Shown piece after piece: positions 50,865 through 59,708 of a stretch of DNA of 64,000 bases. The stretch's first letter is position 1; every line of letters begins with the position of its first letter. The position numbers were made by a program, and so were the translations under genes. The DNA is from a virus. Under the pieces are notes generated by a model. The model was given only the letters and a program-made list of their open reading frames with translations. It searched no databases and had not been told where the DNA came from. The stretch covers positions 101,115 to 165,114 of IMG/VR virus record IMGVR_UViG_3300032316_000329; one strand, 5' to 3'.

Positions 50865-51137
50865 TTAATCCTCAATACGAGCCTTTGCTTCATTGAGATA
50901 CTTTTCAACCGCTTCAATCGAGGCCTTACAAATCCGATTGTTCTTATAAAGTCGAACAATTGTCTTAGCAACCTCAACATCATTTAAGGTCTGCCAGTTT
51001 GGATAACGCTTTTCTAAAGGGCAGTTATACATTTCAGCAGGGGGTGTAACAACTGCCAACTTGGTTTCAATCAACATTGGTGATGACTGACAACCAGCCA
51101 ATAATAGGAATGGGATTGCTAGTAATAGTTTTTTCAC
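50865..51137 (-). CDS. Outer-membrane spanin lipoprotein (Rz1-like)
   Basis: 90 residues on the minus strand. Lipobox LLAGC at residues 12-16 of a short signal peptide; the mature part is short with two further Cys. It starts 4 bases inside the end of the coiled-coil gene at 51134-51499, the usual i-spanin/o-spanin pairing. The pair would fuse the two membranes at the end of lysis. Confidence 0.75.
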   Translation of the reverse strand: MKKLLLAIPFLLLAGCQSSPMLIETKLAVVTPPAEMYNCPLEKRYPNWQTLNDVEVAKTIVRLYKNNRICKASIEAVEKYLNEAKARIED

Positions 51138-51499
51138 TTGTTCAACTCCTTAAAGGTACGCTTAAGGACATCTGATGATTGTTTGCCCTTATATGCTCTA
51201 ACTGTAGAATCCTTATTGAGGTATTCATCTAGTTCATTAAACTTCTTTTCTAAAGCCTCGTTTCTGGCCTTTAGTTCGGCGGTAAGTTCTTTTTGTGTCT
51301 TGTTAATTTCGGTGAGGTCTTGAATGAGTTTTTGTTGTTCTTTTGCCACCTGTTCCTGCTGGGCTTTGTTCCATTCTAGGAGTGCCTCAGTCTTAATGGT
51401 ATGTTTCCAGTAGTAATATCCGCCAACCAATAGAACGACAAGGGTAATAATACCGATGATTTGGGATGCAACTTTATCTAATCCAAAAAGCGAAAACAT
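51134..51499 (-). CDS. Inner-membrane spanin (Rz-like)
   Basis: 121 residues from ATG 51499 (complement), with GGAGG 5 bases before. One transmembrane helix (residues ~14-32, IIGIITLVVLLVGGYYYW), then a Gln/Lys/Glu-rich coiled coil to residue ~95. Typical i-spanin. No minus-strand promoter was found just upstream; the pair converges with the tRNA-Gly. Confidence 0.75.
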   Translation of the reverse strand: MFSLFGLDKVASQIIGIITLVVLLVGGYYYWKHTIKTEALLEWNKAQQEQVAKEQQKLIQDLTEINKTQKELTAELKARNEALEKKFNELDEYLNKDSTVRAYKGKQSSDVLKRTFKELNK

Positions 51500-51500
51500 C

Positions 51501-51529
51501 TTGACCTCCATCTATAAGTCTGCTATGAT
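51501..51529 (+). promoter_or_regulatory. Early-type promoter
   Basis: TTGACC (51501-51506), 17-base spacer, TATGAT (51524-51529), 24 bases before the Bfd-like gene. Confidence 0.65.
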
Positions 51530-51552
51530 ATATAGGTAATAAGGAGTCCAAG

Positions 51553-51741
51553 ATGATTTTATGTTCCTGTAATACTATATCATCAAACACTGTTAAACAA
51601 ATCCTTGAACATCATACTGGTGATGTTCCTTCGGTTCAAGAAATTATGGAAAAGCACGGATGCTCGGTAGTTTGTGCTACCTGTGTTCAAAGTATCAAAG
51701 TTGAAATAAGGAAACATTATGGTATCAATAGTGAGAATTGA
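51553..51741 (+). CDS. Bfd-like [2Fe-2S]-binding small protein
   Basis: 62 residues. Cysteines C4, C6 (ILCSCNTIS) and C41, C44 (VVCATCV) give the CxC ... CxxC pattern of the bacterioferritin-associated ferredoxin and BFD-like domains, with the helical VKQILEHHTGDVPSVQEIM between them. Such domains bind a 2Fe-2S cluster; Bfd helps release iron from bacterioferritin. A fifth Cys (C37) lies nearby. Role in the phage is inferred. Confidence 0.7.
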   Translation: MILCSCNTISSNTVKQILEHHTGDVPSVQEIMEKHGCSVVCATCVQSIKVEIRKHYGINSEN

Positions 51742-51934
51742 TCCACCCATTCCGTTAAACACCCCTAAAGGAACAGCATACGCACATTTTTTAATAGACA
51801 ATGGACTTGAAGATAATCTACACTGGGTATGCTTTCAAGATGATACCGGTGAGTGTTGGACATGGGACAATTCAAAAATAAGAGCAACGAAAAACATTAC
51901 CGTTGAAAGAACTAATATCTCGGAGATTACATAA
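51719..51934 (+). CDS. Conserved hypothetical protein
   Basis: 71 residues, beta-rich (LHWVCFQDDTGECWTWDNSKIRA). Overlaps the Bfd-like gene by 23 bases and the next start by one base. Proteins of this shape are frequent in phages; unknown role. Confidence 0.55.
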   Translation: MVSIVRIDPPIPLNTPKGTAYAHFLIDNGLEDNLHWVCFQDDTGECWTWDNSKIRATKNITVERTNISEIT

Positions 51935-52575
51935 TGAAGGTACATATTGGGCCGTATCATAGATGGTGGGGAGTTTATCAAACCGTCGACCTTCTACAGA
52001 AAGTTGGTGTGAGTGAAGATAGGTGTGAAAAGATTGCCGATTGGATTTGTGAAAATACTCCAGCCGAAGATTTCTTTAATTATATTTACAAACTAAAAGG
52101 TGACCGCAAGGTCAAGATTCGTATTGATGAATATGACACCTGGAATATGGACAATACACTTGCACTCATTATTCTTCCTATGCTTAAACAACTCAAAGAA
52201 ACCAAGCATGGTTCACCAATGGTTGATGATGAGGATGTTCCATTACATATGCGTCATACTTTAAGTAAGGGTCCAGATGATTATGAAACCGATGACCGTT
52301 GGGTTCATTACAAGTGGGAATGGGTTCTTAATGAAATGATTTGGACCTTTGAACAGGAACTTGATGATTCCTGGGAAGACCAATTCCGTCATGGTGAACC
52401 AAACTATGAGTTTATTCATGTTGGCGGTGAGATTGGAACCGAAAGTGAATTGAATGAAATGATTCAAACAAACCCAAATTATTCATTTGACATTGAGGGC
52501 CATAAAGAGTATAATAAGAGAATAGATAACGGATTTCGTTTGTTCGGTAAGTATTATCGTGGATTATGGGAATAA
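51934..52575 (+). CDS. Conserved hypothetical phage protein
   Basis: 213 residues. KVHIGPYHRWWGVYQ at the N-terminus, VKIRIDEYDTWNMDNTLALIILPML and the C-terminal NGFRLFGKYYRGLW are strongly conserved in T4-like and other phages that lack a functional assignment. Usually expressed early. Confidence 0.75.
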   Translation: MKVHIGPYHRWWGVYQTVDLLQKVGVSEDRCEKIADWICENTPAEDFFNYIYKLKGDRKVKIRIDEYDTWNMDNTLALIILPMLKQLKETKHGSPMVDDEDVPLHMRHTLSKGPDDYETDDRWVHYKWEWVLNEMIWTFEQELDDSWEDQFRHGEPNYEFIHVGGEIGTESELNEMIQTNPNYSFDIEGHKEYNKRIDNGFRLFGKYYRGLWE

Positions 52576-52585
52576 GGAGTATAAC

Positions 52586-52783
52586 ATGAATAAGAAGATT
52601 GAAGTTCTCGCCGAAGAGTTTAAGCAGCGGGCCTTTGATGGCAAGTGGCAGCGTTGGATTAAGATTGCCGACGAGGACAATGCCTATACCTGTACCAGTG
52701 AAACAGGTAGTAGAATGACCTATGTTCCTGAAATGTGGGTTGTTGCTGGAGTTTATGACTATATGCTAACAATTGAGGGTTAA
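52586..52783 (+). CDS. Hypothetical protein
   Basis: 65 residues from ATG 52586 with AAGGAG upstream. Helix then beta (VLAEEFKQRAFDGKWQRW ... AYTCTSETG). Not recognised. Confidence 0.55.
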   Translation: MNKKIEVLAEEFKQRAFDGKWQRWIKIADEDNAYTCTSETGSRMTYVPEMWVVAGVYDYMLTIEG

Positions 52784-52786
52784 TTT

Positions 52787-53104
52787 ATGGCAAATGTAGA
52801 AAATCTTAAAATCCTTCGCCTTTCAACAGGTGAAGAAATTCTGGGCGAAATTCTTGATGAAAACATTACAAAAGTTGTTATCAAGAATCCTGTGCGTATT
52901 GTTGTAGTTCCTAGTAAGTCGGATCCAAAAAATCCTTCTGTGGCCTTTGCTCCATTCTTACAGTGGTCGGATGATAAAGAGTTGACTTTGAACGCAAATC
53001 ATGTTATATTATCATCAATACCCATCACCGAGTTTGTTAATCAGTATAACGGAATGTTCGGTGGTCTTGTAGTTCCTCCAAAATCAGGAATCATTACACC
53101 TTAA
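52787..53104 (+). CDS. Small Sm-like beta-barrel protein, paralogue of 17163-17594
   Basis: 105 residues: LKILRLSTGEEILGEIL ... IKNPVRIVVVPS ... VAFAPFLQW ... LNANHVIL, the same arrangement as at 17163 and as in a conserved protein near the polymerase of T4-like cyanophages. Sm/Hfq-like fold is inferred. Stop overlaps the gp43 start. Confidence 0.5.
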   Translation: MANVENLKILRLSTGEEILGEILDENITKVVIKNPVRIVVVPSKSDPKNPSVAFAPFLQWSDDKELTLNANHVILSSIPITEFVNQYNGMFGGLVVPPKSGIITP

Positions 53105-55665
53105 TGAATAAATTCTATACGAATGTCGAAGTGTGGGGCGGTAAGATCCTATATCGAGGCGTTGAAGAAGGGAGACGGGTTCGCCATAAAGTCGAGTATC
53201 ATCCGTCTCTTTTCGTTCCGTCTAGCACCCCTACAAAGTATATCACTATTCACGGAGAATACATGGGCAAGGTTAGTCCAGGTACGATTCGGGATGCCCG
53301 TGATTTTGTCAAGCAATATGATGGAGTTGAATCTTTCAAGGTATATGGCAATACTCGTTATCAGTATTGTTTCATTGCTGACGAGTTTAAAAGTACCGTT
53401 GATTGGGATATCTCTCTAATCAAAGTGGCCAATATTGATATCGAGGTCGGCGAACCACCAGAAGGTGGGTTCCCTGAACCAGATCATGCGAACGGTCCTC
53501 TAACCGCCATCACAATCAAGATGGACGGTACCTTTGTCACGTTTGGTTGTGGAGATTACAACAATACCCGTGAAGATGTTACCTATTTCAAATGCTATGA
53601 TGAATTTGATCTGATCAAGAAGTTTCTTGGTTGGTGGCAATCTGATTATCCAGATATCATTACCGGTTGGAATGTTCAAAACTTTGATATTCCCTACCTT
53701 GTCAATCGTATCACCAAACTATTGGGTGAGAACGAGGCTCGTAAACTATCACCTTGGAATGTTATCAACAATAAGGTTGTTGACCTTGGTATGAACCGTA
53801 AGATTAACTCTTACAGCATCCTTGGTATTGCTACACTTGATTTGCTTGATCTATACCAACGATATGCTCCTGATGGTAAGTCACAGGAGTCCTATAAGTT
53901 GGATAATATCGGTCATGAGGAACTTGGTGAACGTAAGTTATCTTATGAAGAATATGGTTCCCTTCATAATCTATATAAGGAGGACTATCAAAAGTTCATC
54001 GACTATAACATCAAAGACGTTGACCTCGTTGATCGTATTGATGATAAGAACAAACTCATTGAGTTAGCACTTACTTTGTCCTATGATAATAAGTGTAATT
54101 ATGAGGATGTGTTCGCGCAAGTCCGTATGTGGGATGTTATTTGTTTCCATCATTTGAAGTCTAAGAATGTGGTTGTCCCTCCCATTGAAAGACATGAAAA
54201 GGAGTCTCGTTATGTGGGTGCCTATGTTAAGGATCCCTTGGTTGGATTTCATAATTGGGTTGCTAGTTTTGACGTTAATAGTGAATATCCTAGCGTCATT
54301 ATGGGAAGCAATATTTCCCCAGAGACCATTGTGGAATCTGATCTTTATAGTGATTGTATGCGTTCTATTGTGGCCTCTAATGTTACCGTTGATCGTTTAC
54401 TTAATCGTTCTATTGACACAAGTTGTCTCATGGGTGATAATGTTTGTTTAACTGCTAACGGCCAGTTCTATCGCCGTGATAAACAAGGCTTTATGCCTGA
54501 AATGGTCGAGAAGATGTTCGCTGACCGTAAAATCTACAAAAAGGAGATGTTAGATGCCGAAAGCGCCTACGAAAACGAAAAAGACCCCAGTAAAAAAGCA
54601 GAACTTAAAAACAGAATTGCCCGCTACAGAAACCTCCAGCTCTCCAAAAAAGTCTCACTTAACTCTTTATACGGTGCTCTTGGGTCTAAGTATTTTAGGT
54701 TTTTTGACCTTCGCAATGCTATCGCTGTCACTACCACAGGCCAGCTCTCAATCCGTTGGATCGAAACTGCCCTTAATGGCTATCTCACCAAGATTTTAAA
54801 ACAAGAGGATGATTATGTCATTGCGGTCGATACTGACTCGGTATACCTACGCCTTGGTGATATTGTGGACAAAACTATTAACGCAGACGGTGCAACTAGG
54901 GATACAGCAAACATCATCACCTTCCTGGACAAGGTATGTGAAAGTAAAATACAACCTGTTATTGATAATGCTTGTAGAGACCTTGCTGAATATACTAATG
55001 TTTTTCAGCAAAAGATAGTAATGAAACGAGAAGTCTTGGCAGATAAGGCAATCTGGACTGCCAAGAAACGATACATTCTAAATGTCCATAACTCCGAGGG
55101 TGTGCAGTATGCCCAACCAAAGAAGAAAAGTATGGGTTTAGAGCTTATAAAAAGTTCAACACCATCATATTGCCGTGAAAAACTTAAAGAAGCGGTTGAT
55201 GTTATTTTTGATAAAAATGAAAGTGCTATTCAGGAGTTTATTGGTGAAGTTAGAGAAGATTTCCAAAAACAACCTCTTGCTGATATATCATTTCCCCGTG
55301 GTCTTAATGGTTTGGTTAAATATGCTGATAGAAAAAGTATCTACGCATCCGGATGTCCTATTCATGTTCGTGGTGCTCTCGTATATAATCACTTTTTACA
55401 TCATCATAATCTTACTAACAAGTATCCATTAATCAACAATGGTGAAAAGTTAAAGTTTATCTTCCTTAAAGAACCAAACACTATTCAATCTAATGTCATT
55501 AGTTTTCCTCAGGGAGGAATACCCGATGAATTTGGTTTGGAGAAATATGTGGATTATTCAGTTCAGTATACTAAGGCCTTCTTAGATCCTTTAAAGATTA
55601 TATTAGATAGTATAGGATGGAAAGACGAGAAAAGTTCATCATTGGAAGATTTTTTCTCTTGTTAA
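53104..55665 (+). CDS. 43: DNA polymerase gp43 (family B)
   Basis: 853 residues (T4: 898). The 3'-5' exonuclease site is NIDIEV, with Asp112 and Glu114 at the same numbers as in T4. Polymerase motif A SFDVNSEYPSVI (~393), motif B KKVSLNSLYGALGS (~512), motif C VDTDSVYLR (~577). The end has a plausible clamp-binding tail (SSSLEDFFSC). One uninterrupted frame. Starts TAATG over the previous gene. Confidence 0.97.
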   Translation: MNKFYTNVEVWGGKILYRGVEEGRRVRHKVEYHPSLFVPSSTPTKYITIHGEYMGKVSPGTIRDARDFVKQYDGVESFKVYGNTRYQYCFIADEFKSTVDWDISLIKVANIDIEVGEPPEGGFPEPDHANGPLTAITIKMDGTFVTFGCGDYNNTREDVTYFKCYDEFDLIKKFLGWWQSDYPDIITGWNVQNFDIPYLVNRITKLLGENEARKLSPWNVINNKVVDLGMNRKINSYSILGIATLDLLDLYQRYAPDGKSQESYKLDNIGHEELGERKLSYEEYGSLHNLYKEDYQKFIDYNIKDVDLVDRIDDKNKLIELALTLSYDNKCNYEDVFAQVRMWDVICFHHLKSKNVVVPPIERHEKESRYVGAYVKDPLVGFHNWVASFDVNSEYPSVIMGSNISPETIVESDLYSDCMRSIVASNVTVDRLLNRSIDTSCLMGDNVCLTANGQFYRRDKQGFMPEMVEKMFADRKIYKKEMLDAESAYENEKDPSKKAELKNRIARYRNLQLSKKVSLNSLYGALGSKYFRFFDLRNAIAVTTTGQLSIRWIETALNGYLTKILKQEDDYVIAVDTDSVYLRLGDIVDKTINADGATRDTANIITFLDKVCESKIQPVIDNACRDLAEYTNVFQQKIVMKREVLADKAIWTAKKRYILNVHNSEGVQYAQPKKKSMGLELIKSSTPSYCREKLKEAVDVIFDKNESAIQEFIGEVREDFQKQPLADISFPRGLNGLVKYADRKSIYASGCPIHVRGALVYNHFLHHHNLTNKYPLINNGEKLKFIFLKEPNTIQSNVISFPQGGIPDEFGLEKYVDYSVQYTKAFLDPLKIILDSIGWKDEKSSSLEDFFSC

Positions 55666-55672
55666 ATTTAAC

Positions 55673-55701
55673 TTGACAAAGCAAGCAATAAAGCATAGAA
55701 T
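55673..55701 (+). promoter_or_regulatory. Early-type promoter for the uvsX operon
   Basis: TTGACA (55673-55678), 17-base spacer, TAGAAT (55696-55701), 45 bases before ATG 55746. Confidence 0.75.
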
Positions 55702-55745
55702 AGATTCTAATAATTATGAAGATTGGTATTATAAAGGAGATTAAA

Positions 55746-56000
55746 ATGAGTAATACGGAATGGAAAAATGGTTATGACACAGGATTTGCTGCTGGTTGGA
55801 AGGCTGCAAAGAGTGAACTTTCTGGAGTGTATAACATCACACCAAATGCTTCGTTTTCAACAATGGCCGACCAGTCACCATATAGTGTTGTAAATACCAC
55901 TACAGGTTATGGTACTATTACACTAACAGAATCTCCTAAAACAAAGAAGCCTGACCTAAAAGTCATTCATAACCTATCAGACCATACAAGGATTGTCTAA
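55746..56000 (+). CDS. Hypothetical protein
   Basis: 84 residues from ATG 55746 after AAGGAG. Opens EWKNGYDTGFAAGWKAA, a small helical motif common in phage proteins; the rest is polar. Stop overlaps the next start. Confidence 0.55.
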   Translation: MSNTEWKNGYDTGFAAGWKAAKSELSGVYNITPNASFSTMADQSPYSVVNTTTGYGTITLTESPKTKKPDLKVIHNLSDHTRIV

Positions 56001-56188
56001 TGGCAAAAAAGAAGGACGACGAACTTAAACATTCACCCGCCCGTTTATATGAGTTTGTGCCGGACGAAACAAGTATCACACCAAACAACATTGTTGAACT
56101 TGCTAATCTAGTAAGAGTTGGTATTGGTGGACATGTATTGGAGAAACTATCTCCAGAACTACAAAAACATTTTAAGAAAGTTGCCTAA
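56000..56188 (+). CDS. Hypothetical protein
   Basis: 62 residues, basic N-terminus (AKKKDDELKH) and a helical C-terminus. Lies between the gp43 region and uvsX. Not recognised. Confidence 0.5.
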   Translation: MAKKKDDELKHSPARLYEFVPDETSITPNNIVELANLVRVGIGGHVLEKLSPELQKHFKKVA

Positions 56189-56222
56189 CGAGATTGTTAG
56201 GAACTAAAATAAGGAGAAACTT

Positions 56223-57281
56223 ATGGATATTTTCAATCAGTTGTTGGAAGAAACCAACAACGAATATGCCTCTATTGCTGATGATGGTGTAGAAGCAGGC
56301 GATGTGTCTGGTTTTATTGGAACCGGTTCTTATGCTATGAATGCCTTGCTATCTGGTTCCATCTTCGGTGGTATTCCTCAAAACAAAGTAACCGCATTTG
56401 CCGGTGAACCATCAGTAGGCAAAACATTTTATGCTCTTAATGTTTGCTACCAGTTTCTAGAGGACAATCCAAATGGATTCGTATTCTACTTTGAATCCGA
56501 ATCTGCTATTAGCCGACAGTTTCTTACTGACCGTGGTATTAACACTAAGCGGTTTGCTATTGTTCCTGTTGCTACTGTTCAGGAGTTTAGAACACAAGCG
56601 GTCAAAATTCTAGACAAGTATTTGGAACAAAAGGGTGAAAAGGCACCTATGCTTTTTGTCCTTGACTCTCTTGGTAATCTTTCAACCGATAAAGAAATGG
56701 CCGATATTGCCGATGGTAAAGATACCCGTGATATGACCCGAGCCCAGTTGGTTCGTGGCGCCTTCCGTGTGCTTACTCTCAAATTAGGTAAAGCGAAGGT
56801 GCCATTGATTGTTACTAACCATGTTTATGATGTGGTCGGTTCCTATGTTCCTGTGAAGAAGATGGGCGGTGGTTCAGGCCTTGAGTATGCGGCATCAACT
56901 ATTGTCTTTCTATCTAAGAAGAAAGATAAGACACTGGATGACGATGGAGGTCGCACCGGCGCGGTCATTACAGCACACCTCAAGAAGTCTCGTATGACTA
57001 TTGAGGATAAGAAAGTGGAGACCTGGTTGAACTATTCACACGGTCTTGATCCATATTATGGACTTCTTGACCTTTCTGAAAAGTTTGGTATTGTAAAGAA
57101 GGTTTCTACTCGTTATGAGTTCCCAGATGGTAGTAAGGCCTTTGAGAAGGAAATCAAAAAGAATCCAACCAAGTTCTTTACGACTGATATATTGGAACAG
57201 ATTGATGATGCCTGTAAGACTGAGTTCCTATATGGCAAGAATAATGTAGAAGAGGATGGAGAAGATGGAACTGGGAACTGA
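56223..57281 (+). CDS. uvsX: Recombinase UvsX (RecA-like)
   Basis: 352 residues (T4: 391). Walker A GEPSVGKT (61-68), Walker B LFVLDSLGN (~143), L2-region VVGSYVPVKKMGGGSGLEYAAS. Forms filaments on single-stranded DNA for strand exchange with UvsY. ATG after AAGGAG. Confidence 0.95.
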   Translation: MDIFNQLLEETNNEYASIADDGVEAGDVSGFIGTGSYAMNALLSGSIFGGIPQNKVTAFAGEPSVGKTFYALNVCYQFLEDNPNGFVFYFESESAISRQFLTDRGINTKRFAIVPVATVQEFRTQAVKILDKYLEQKGEKAPMLFVLDSLGNLSTDKEMADIADGKDTRDMTRAQLVRGAFRVLTLKLGKAKVPLIVTNHVYDVVGSYVPVKKMGGGSGLEYAASTIVFLSKKKDKTLDDDGGRTGAVITAHLKKSRMTIEDKKVETWLNYSHGLDPYYGLLDLSEKFGIVKKVSTRYEFPDGSKAFEKEIKKNPTKFFTTDILEQIDDACKTEFLYGKNNVEEDGEDGTGN

Positions 57282-57597
57282 TTGGCAATTTCGTGATGAC
57301 CTCTGGGATTCTAATAAAGAAGGATCAACTGTGCCTATTGAGATTTTGATTGACCCATTTGCCGGAGTGGTGTATAATTATACCACAGTAGCATTTAAGA
57401 TGGGTGAGGATAATGTTCCTCGGATGCAGTATGATTATGAGATTATTAAGTCAAATGATTTGTCTATGATAACCTTAAGAAAGAACCAAAAGTTTAATAC
57501 TATACTTGGTTTAATCCTGAATAATCTATTGCTAGATGCGTCAGAAGCGGAAGGTGCGAGTGAGACTAGAACAAACGATACTCAAAAATCTGATTAA
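57265..57597 (+). CDS. Hypothetical protein between uvsX and gp41
   Basis: 110 residues from ATG 57265 (57256 also in frame), overlapping uvsX by 17 bases and gp41 by 62. Beta-rich middle (IEILIDPFAGVVYNYTTVAF). Unknown role, perhaps in replication by position. Confidence 0.5.
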   Translation: MELGTDWQFRDDLWDSNKEGSTVPIEILIDPFAGVVYNYTTVAFKMGEDNVPRMQYDYEIIKSNDLSMITLRKNQKFNTILGLILNNLLLDASEAEGASETRTNDTQKSD

Positions 57598-58936
57598 GAG
57601 TGAGGCATACACTCGCAAGGTGTTGCCGTTCTTGAAGGAAGATTACTTTGGTAATATGGAAGACCGGCTACTTTTCAAAGAAGTGGCCGGATTCGTCCTC
57701 AAATATAATCAGCAACCAACATTTGATGCCTTAGAGATTGAGGTTAACAATATCCGTGGCACAACCGATGATGCTGTTAAAAGTATTACTGAGACATTAA
57801 AACAACTTGATTCTGACACAAATCCGACAAATCAAGATTGGCTTTTAGATGCGACCGAAAAGTTTTGCCAAGAAAAGGCCATCTATAATGCTATCACCAA
57901 TTCATTGGAGATTATGAATGGCAAAGGTAAACTTACTAAGGGTGCTATCCCATCTTTACTCCATGATGCTCTGGCTGTTTCTTTTGATCCAAATGTCGGT
58001 CACGACTACCTCGAACAATCCGAAGAACGGTTTGACTATTACCATAAAGTAGAAGAACGCCTACCGTTTGACTTAGATTTCTTTAACAAGATTACCAAGA
58101 ATGGTGTTCCAAAGAAAACACTAAACATCGTTATGGCAGGTGTTGGTGTCGGTAAGTCTCTAACTCTTTGTCACTTTGCTTCCTCTTATATCAATCAAGG
58201 TAAGAATGTTCTTTACATTTCTATGGAACTTGCTGAGAAAGAGGTTGCCAAGCGTATTGATGCTAATGTTTTAAATGTGTCTATGGATGATCTTATGGTT
58301 CTATCCAAAGATATGTATAATGATAAAGTGAATAAACTAAAACAAAAGACTGCCGGTAAACTAATCGTCAAAGAGTATCCAACCGCATCCGCATCCACGG
58401 TTCATTTTCGTGCCTTGTTGAACGAATTGAACCTCAAAAAGAACTTTATGCCTGATGTGATTATGATAGATTATCTAAATATATGTGCTTCGGCTCGTAT
58501 CAAACCGGGTAATGGTGTGAATAGTTATACCTATATCAAATCTATCGCAGAAGAACTCCGTGGCCTTGCCGTTGAGTTTAATGTTCCTGTGTGGTCGGCA
58601 ACCCAGTTGACTAGAAGCGGTTATGGTTCTTCCGATCCAGATTTGACAGATACTTCCGAGTCCTTTGGTCTACCAGCAACGGCAGACTTTTTCGTGGCAC
58701 TTGTTACCAACGACCAGTTGGAACAATTGAATCAGTTTGCGGTTAAACAGTTGAAAAACCGTTATGCTGATCCTGCTAAGTTTAAGAAAGACATTATCGG
58801 TGTTGATAAAACCAAAATGAAATTGTATGATGTTGAGGCTTCGGCCAAAAATATCGTAGATACAGGAGAGGACATAACTCCTGTTCCAAAGAAATTTGAT
58901 GGTGGTAAATCTAAATTCAAAGGACTTAAAGTATGA
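57536..58936 (+). CDS. 41: Replicative primase-helicase gp41
   Basis: 466 residues (T4: 475). DnaB-type RecA core: Walker A AGVGVGKS (~200-207), NVLYISMELAEKEVAKRIDANVL, Walker B VIMIDYLNIC (~310), and SGYGSSDPDLTDTSESFGLPATADF near the end, as in T4 gp41. Hexameric helicase at the fork. Confidence 0.95.
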   Translation: MRQKRKVRVRLEQTILKNLIKSEAYTRKVLPFLKEDYFGNMEDRLLFKEVAGFVLKYNQQPTFDALEIEVNNIRGTTDDAVKSITETLKQLDSDTNPTNQDWLLDATEKFCQEKAIYNAITNSLEIMNGKGKLTKGAIPSLLHDALAVSFDPNVGHDYLEQSEERFDYYHKVEERLPFDLDFFNKITKNGVPKKTLNIVMAGVGVGKSLTLCHFASSYINQGKNVLYISMELAEKEVAKRIDANVLNVSMDDLMVLSKDMYNDKVNKLKQKTAGKLIVKEYPTASASTVHFRALLNELNLKKNFMPDVIMIDYLNICASARIKPGNGVNSYTYIKSIAEELRGLAVEFNVPVWSATQLTRSGYGSSDPDLTDTSESFGLPATADFFVALVTNDQLEQLNQFAVKQLKNRYADPAKFKKDIIGVDKTKMKLYDVEASAKNIVDTGEDITPVPKKFDGGKSKFKGLKV

Positions 58937-59172
58937 TGAATCGTCTCTATACATATTATCCAGAAATTGATGAAGATGATTGTTTGTTATGGCATGTCTA
59001 TGAAAATGGCACACAACAGATTATTGATTCATTCTTATTTGAGGATGATGCCGTTGAATTTATGGAGTGTTTAGAAAATGGCCGGGGGTTTAATGGATTC
59101 ACACCTACATTTATATTAACCAAAACACCTAAAATGGATATTAACGCAGCATTTTCCGCAGAATTTGCTTAA
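58933..59172 (+). CDS. Hypothetical protein
   Basis: 79 residues, acidic (YYPEIDEDDCLLWHVY). ATGA overlap with gp41. Not recognised. Confidence 0.5.
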   Translation: MMNRLYTYYPEIDEDDCLLWHVYENGTQQIIDSFLFEDDAVEFMECLENGRGFNGFTPTFILTKTPKMDINAAFSAEFA

Positions 59173-59187
59173 CAAAGGGAGAAAACG

Positions 59188-59307
59188 ATGTTAGAATTAG
59201 CAGTATCATTTGCAGCAGGACTTGTTGTTGGTTGGAATCTTCTACCACAACCAACATGGGTAAAAGAAATCTATGACCGTGTTGCTTCATGGGTAAGAAG
59301 TAAGTAA
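59188..59307 (+). CDS. Membrane peptide (39 aa)
   Basis: ATG after AAGGGAG. One short hydrophobic segment (VSFAAGLVVGWNLL), then PQPTWVKEIYDRV. The GWNLLPQP pattern is frequent in small phage membrane peptides. Directly before tRNA-Arg. Confidence 0.5.
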   Translation: MLELAVSFAAGLVVGWNLLPQPTWVKEIYDRVASWVRSK

Positions 59308-59314
59308 GTGAATT

Positions 59315-59391
59315 GGTCCCATAGCTCAACAGGATAGAGCAACGATCTTCTAAATCGTAGGTTCCCCGTTCGAGCCGGGGTGGGACCACCA
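59315..59391 (+). tRNA. tRNA-Arg(UCU)
   Basis: Acceptor GGTCCCA/TGGGACC, discriminator A, encoded CCA. D-stem GCTC/GAGC, anticodon stem ACGAT/ATCGT with loop CTTCTAA, anticodon TCT. Reads AGA/AGG. Confidence 0.95.
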
Positions 59392-59407
59392 CTCTTTGGA
59401 GCATATT

Positions 59408-59554
59408 ATGAACCATGACCAACTAAAACGCCAAATGATTTTCCGACTCGTGGTAGTTTTTCTAATTACTGTTGTGGTTGGATTTATAGTGCAAGATATA
59501 CAAACAAAATTTGAGTTAGCTAATACGGATCAAACCGTAACAGATATGAGGTAA
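59408..59554 (+). CDS. Single-pass membrane peptide (48 aa)
   Basis: One transmembrane helix (FRLVVVFLITVVVGFIV) and an acidic tail. Starts 17 bases after the tRNA. Function unknown. Confidence 0.45.
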   Translation: MNHDQLKRQMIFRLVVVFLITVVVGFIVQDIQTKFELANTDQTVTDMR

Positions 59555-59558
59555 TAAC

Positions 59559-59696
59559 ATGTTTAAGATTACAGAAGAAACAAAGGTTGCTGCTATTGAG
59601 GCAATGAAGGCCATTCTTGGTGATGTTCCAGAAGATAAGTTATCGGATGCTTTTGATGCTGCCGTTGAGCGGGTCATGAAGCAGTTTGGTATGTAA
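59559..59696 (+). CDS. Hypothetical protein (45 aa)
   Basis: 45 residues, helical, Ala/Glu/Lys-rich (KVAAIEAMKAILGDVPED). Starts 5 bases after the previous gene. Not recognised. Confidence 0.45.
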   Translation: MFKITEETKVAAIEAMKAILGDVPEDKLSDAFDAAVERVMKQFGM

Positions 59697-59708
59697 GGAG
59701 AATCCAAA

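Noticed and set aside
54554-54799. Lys/Thr-rich frame inside DNA polymerase
   Set aside because: Alternative frame of an intact conserved gene.
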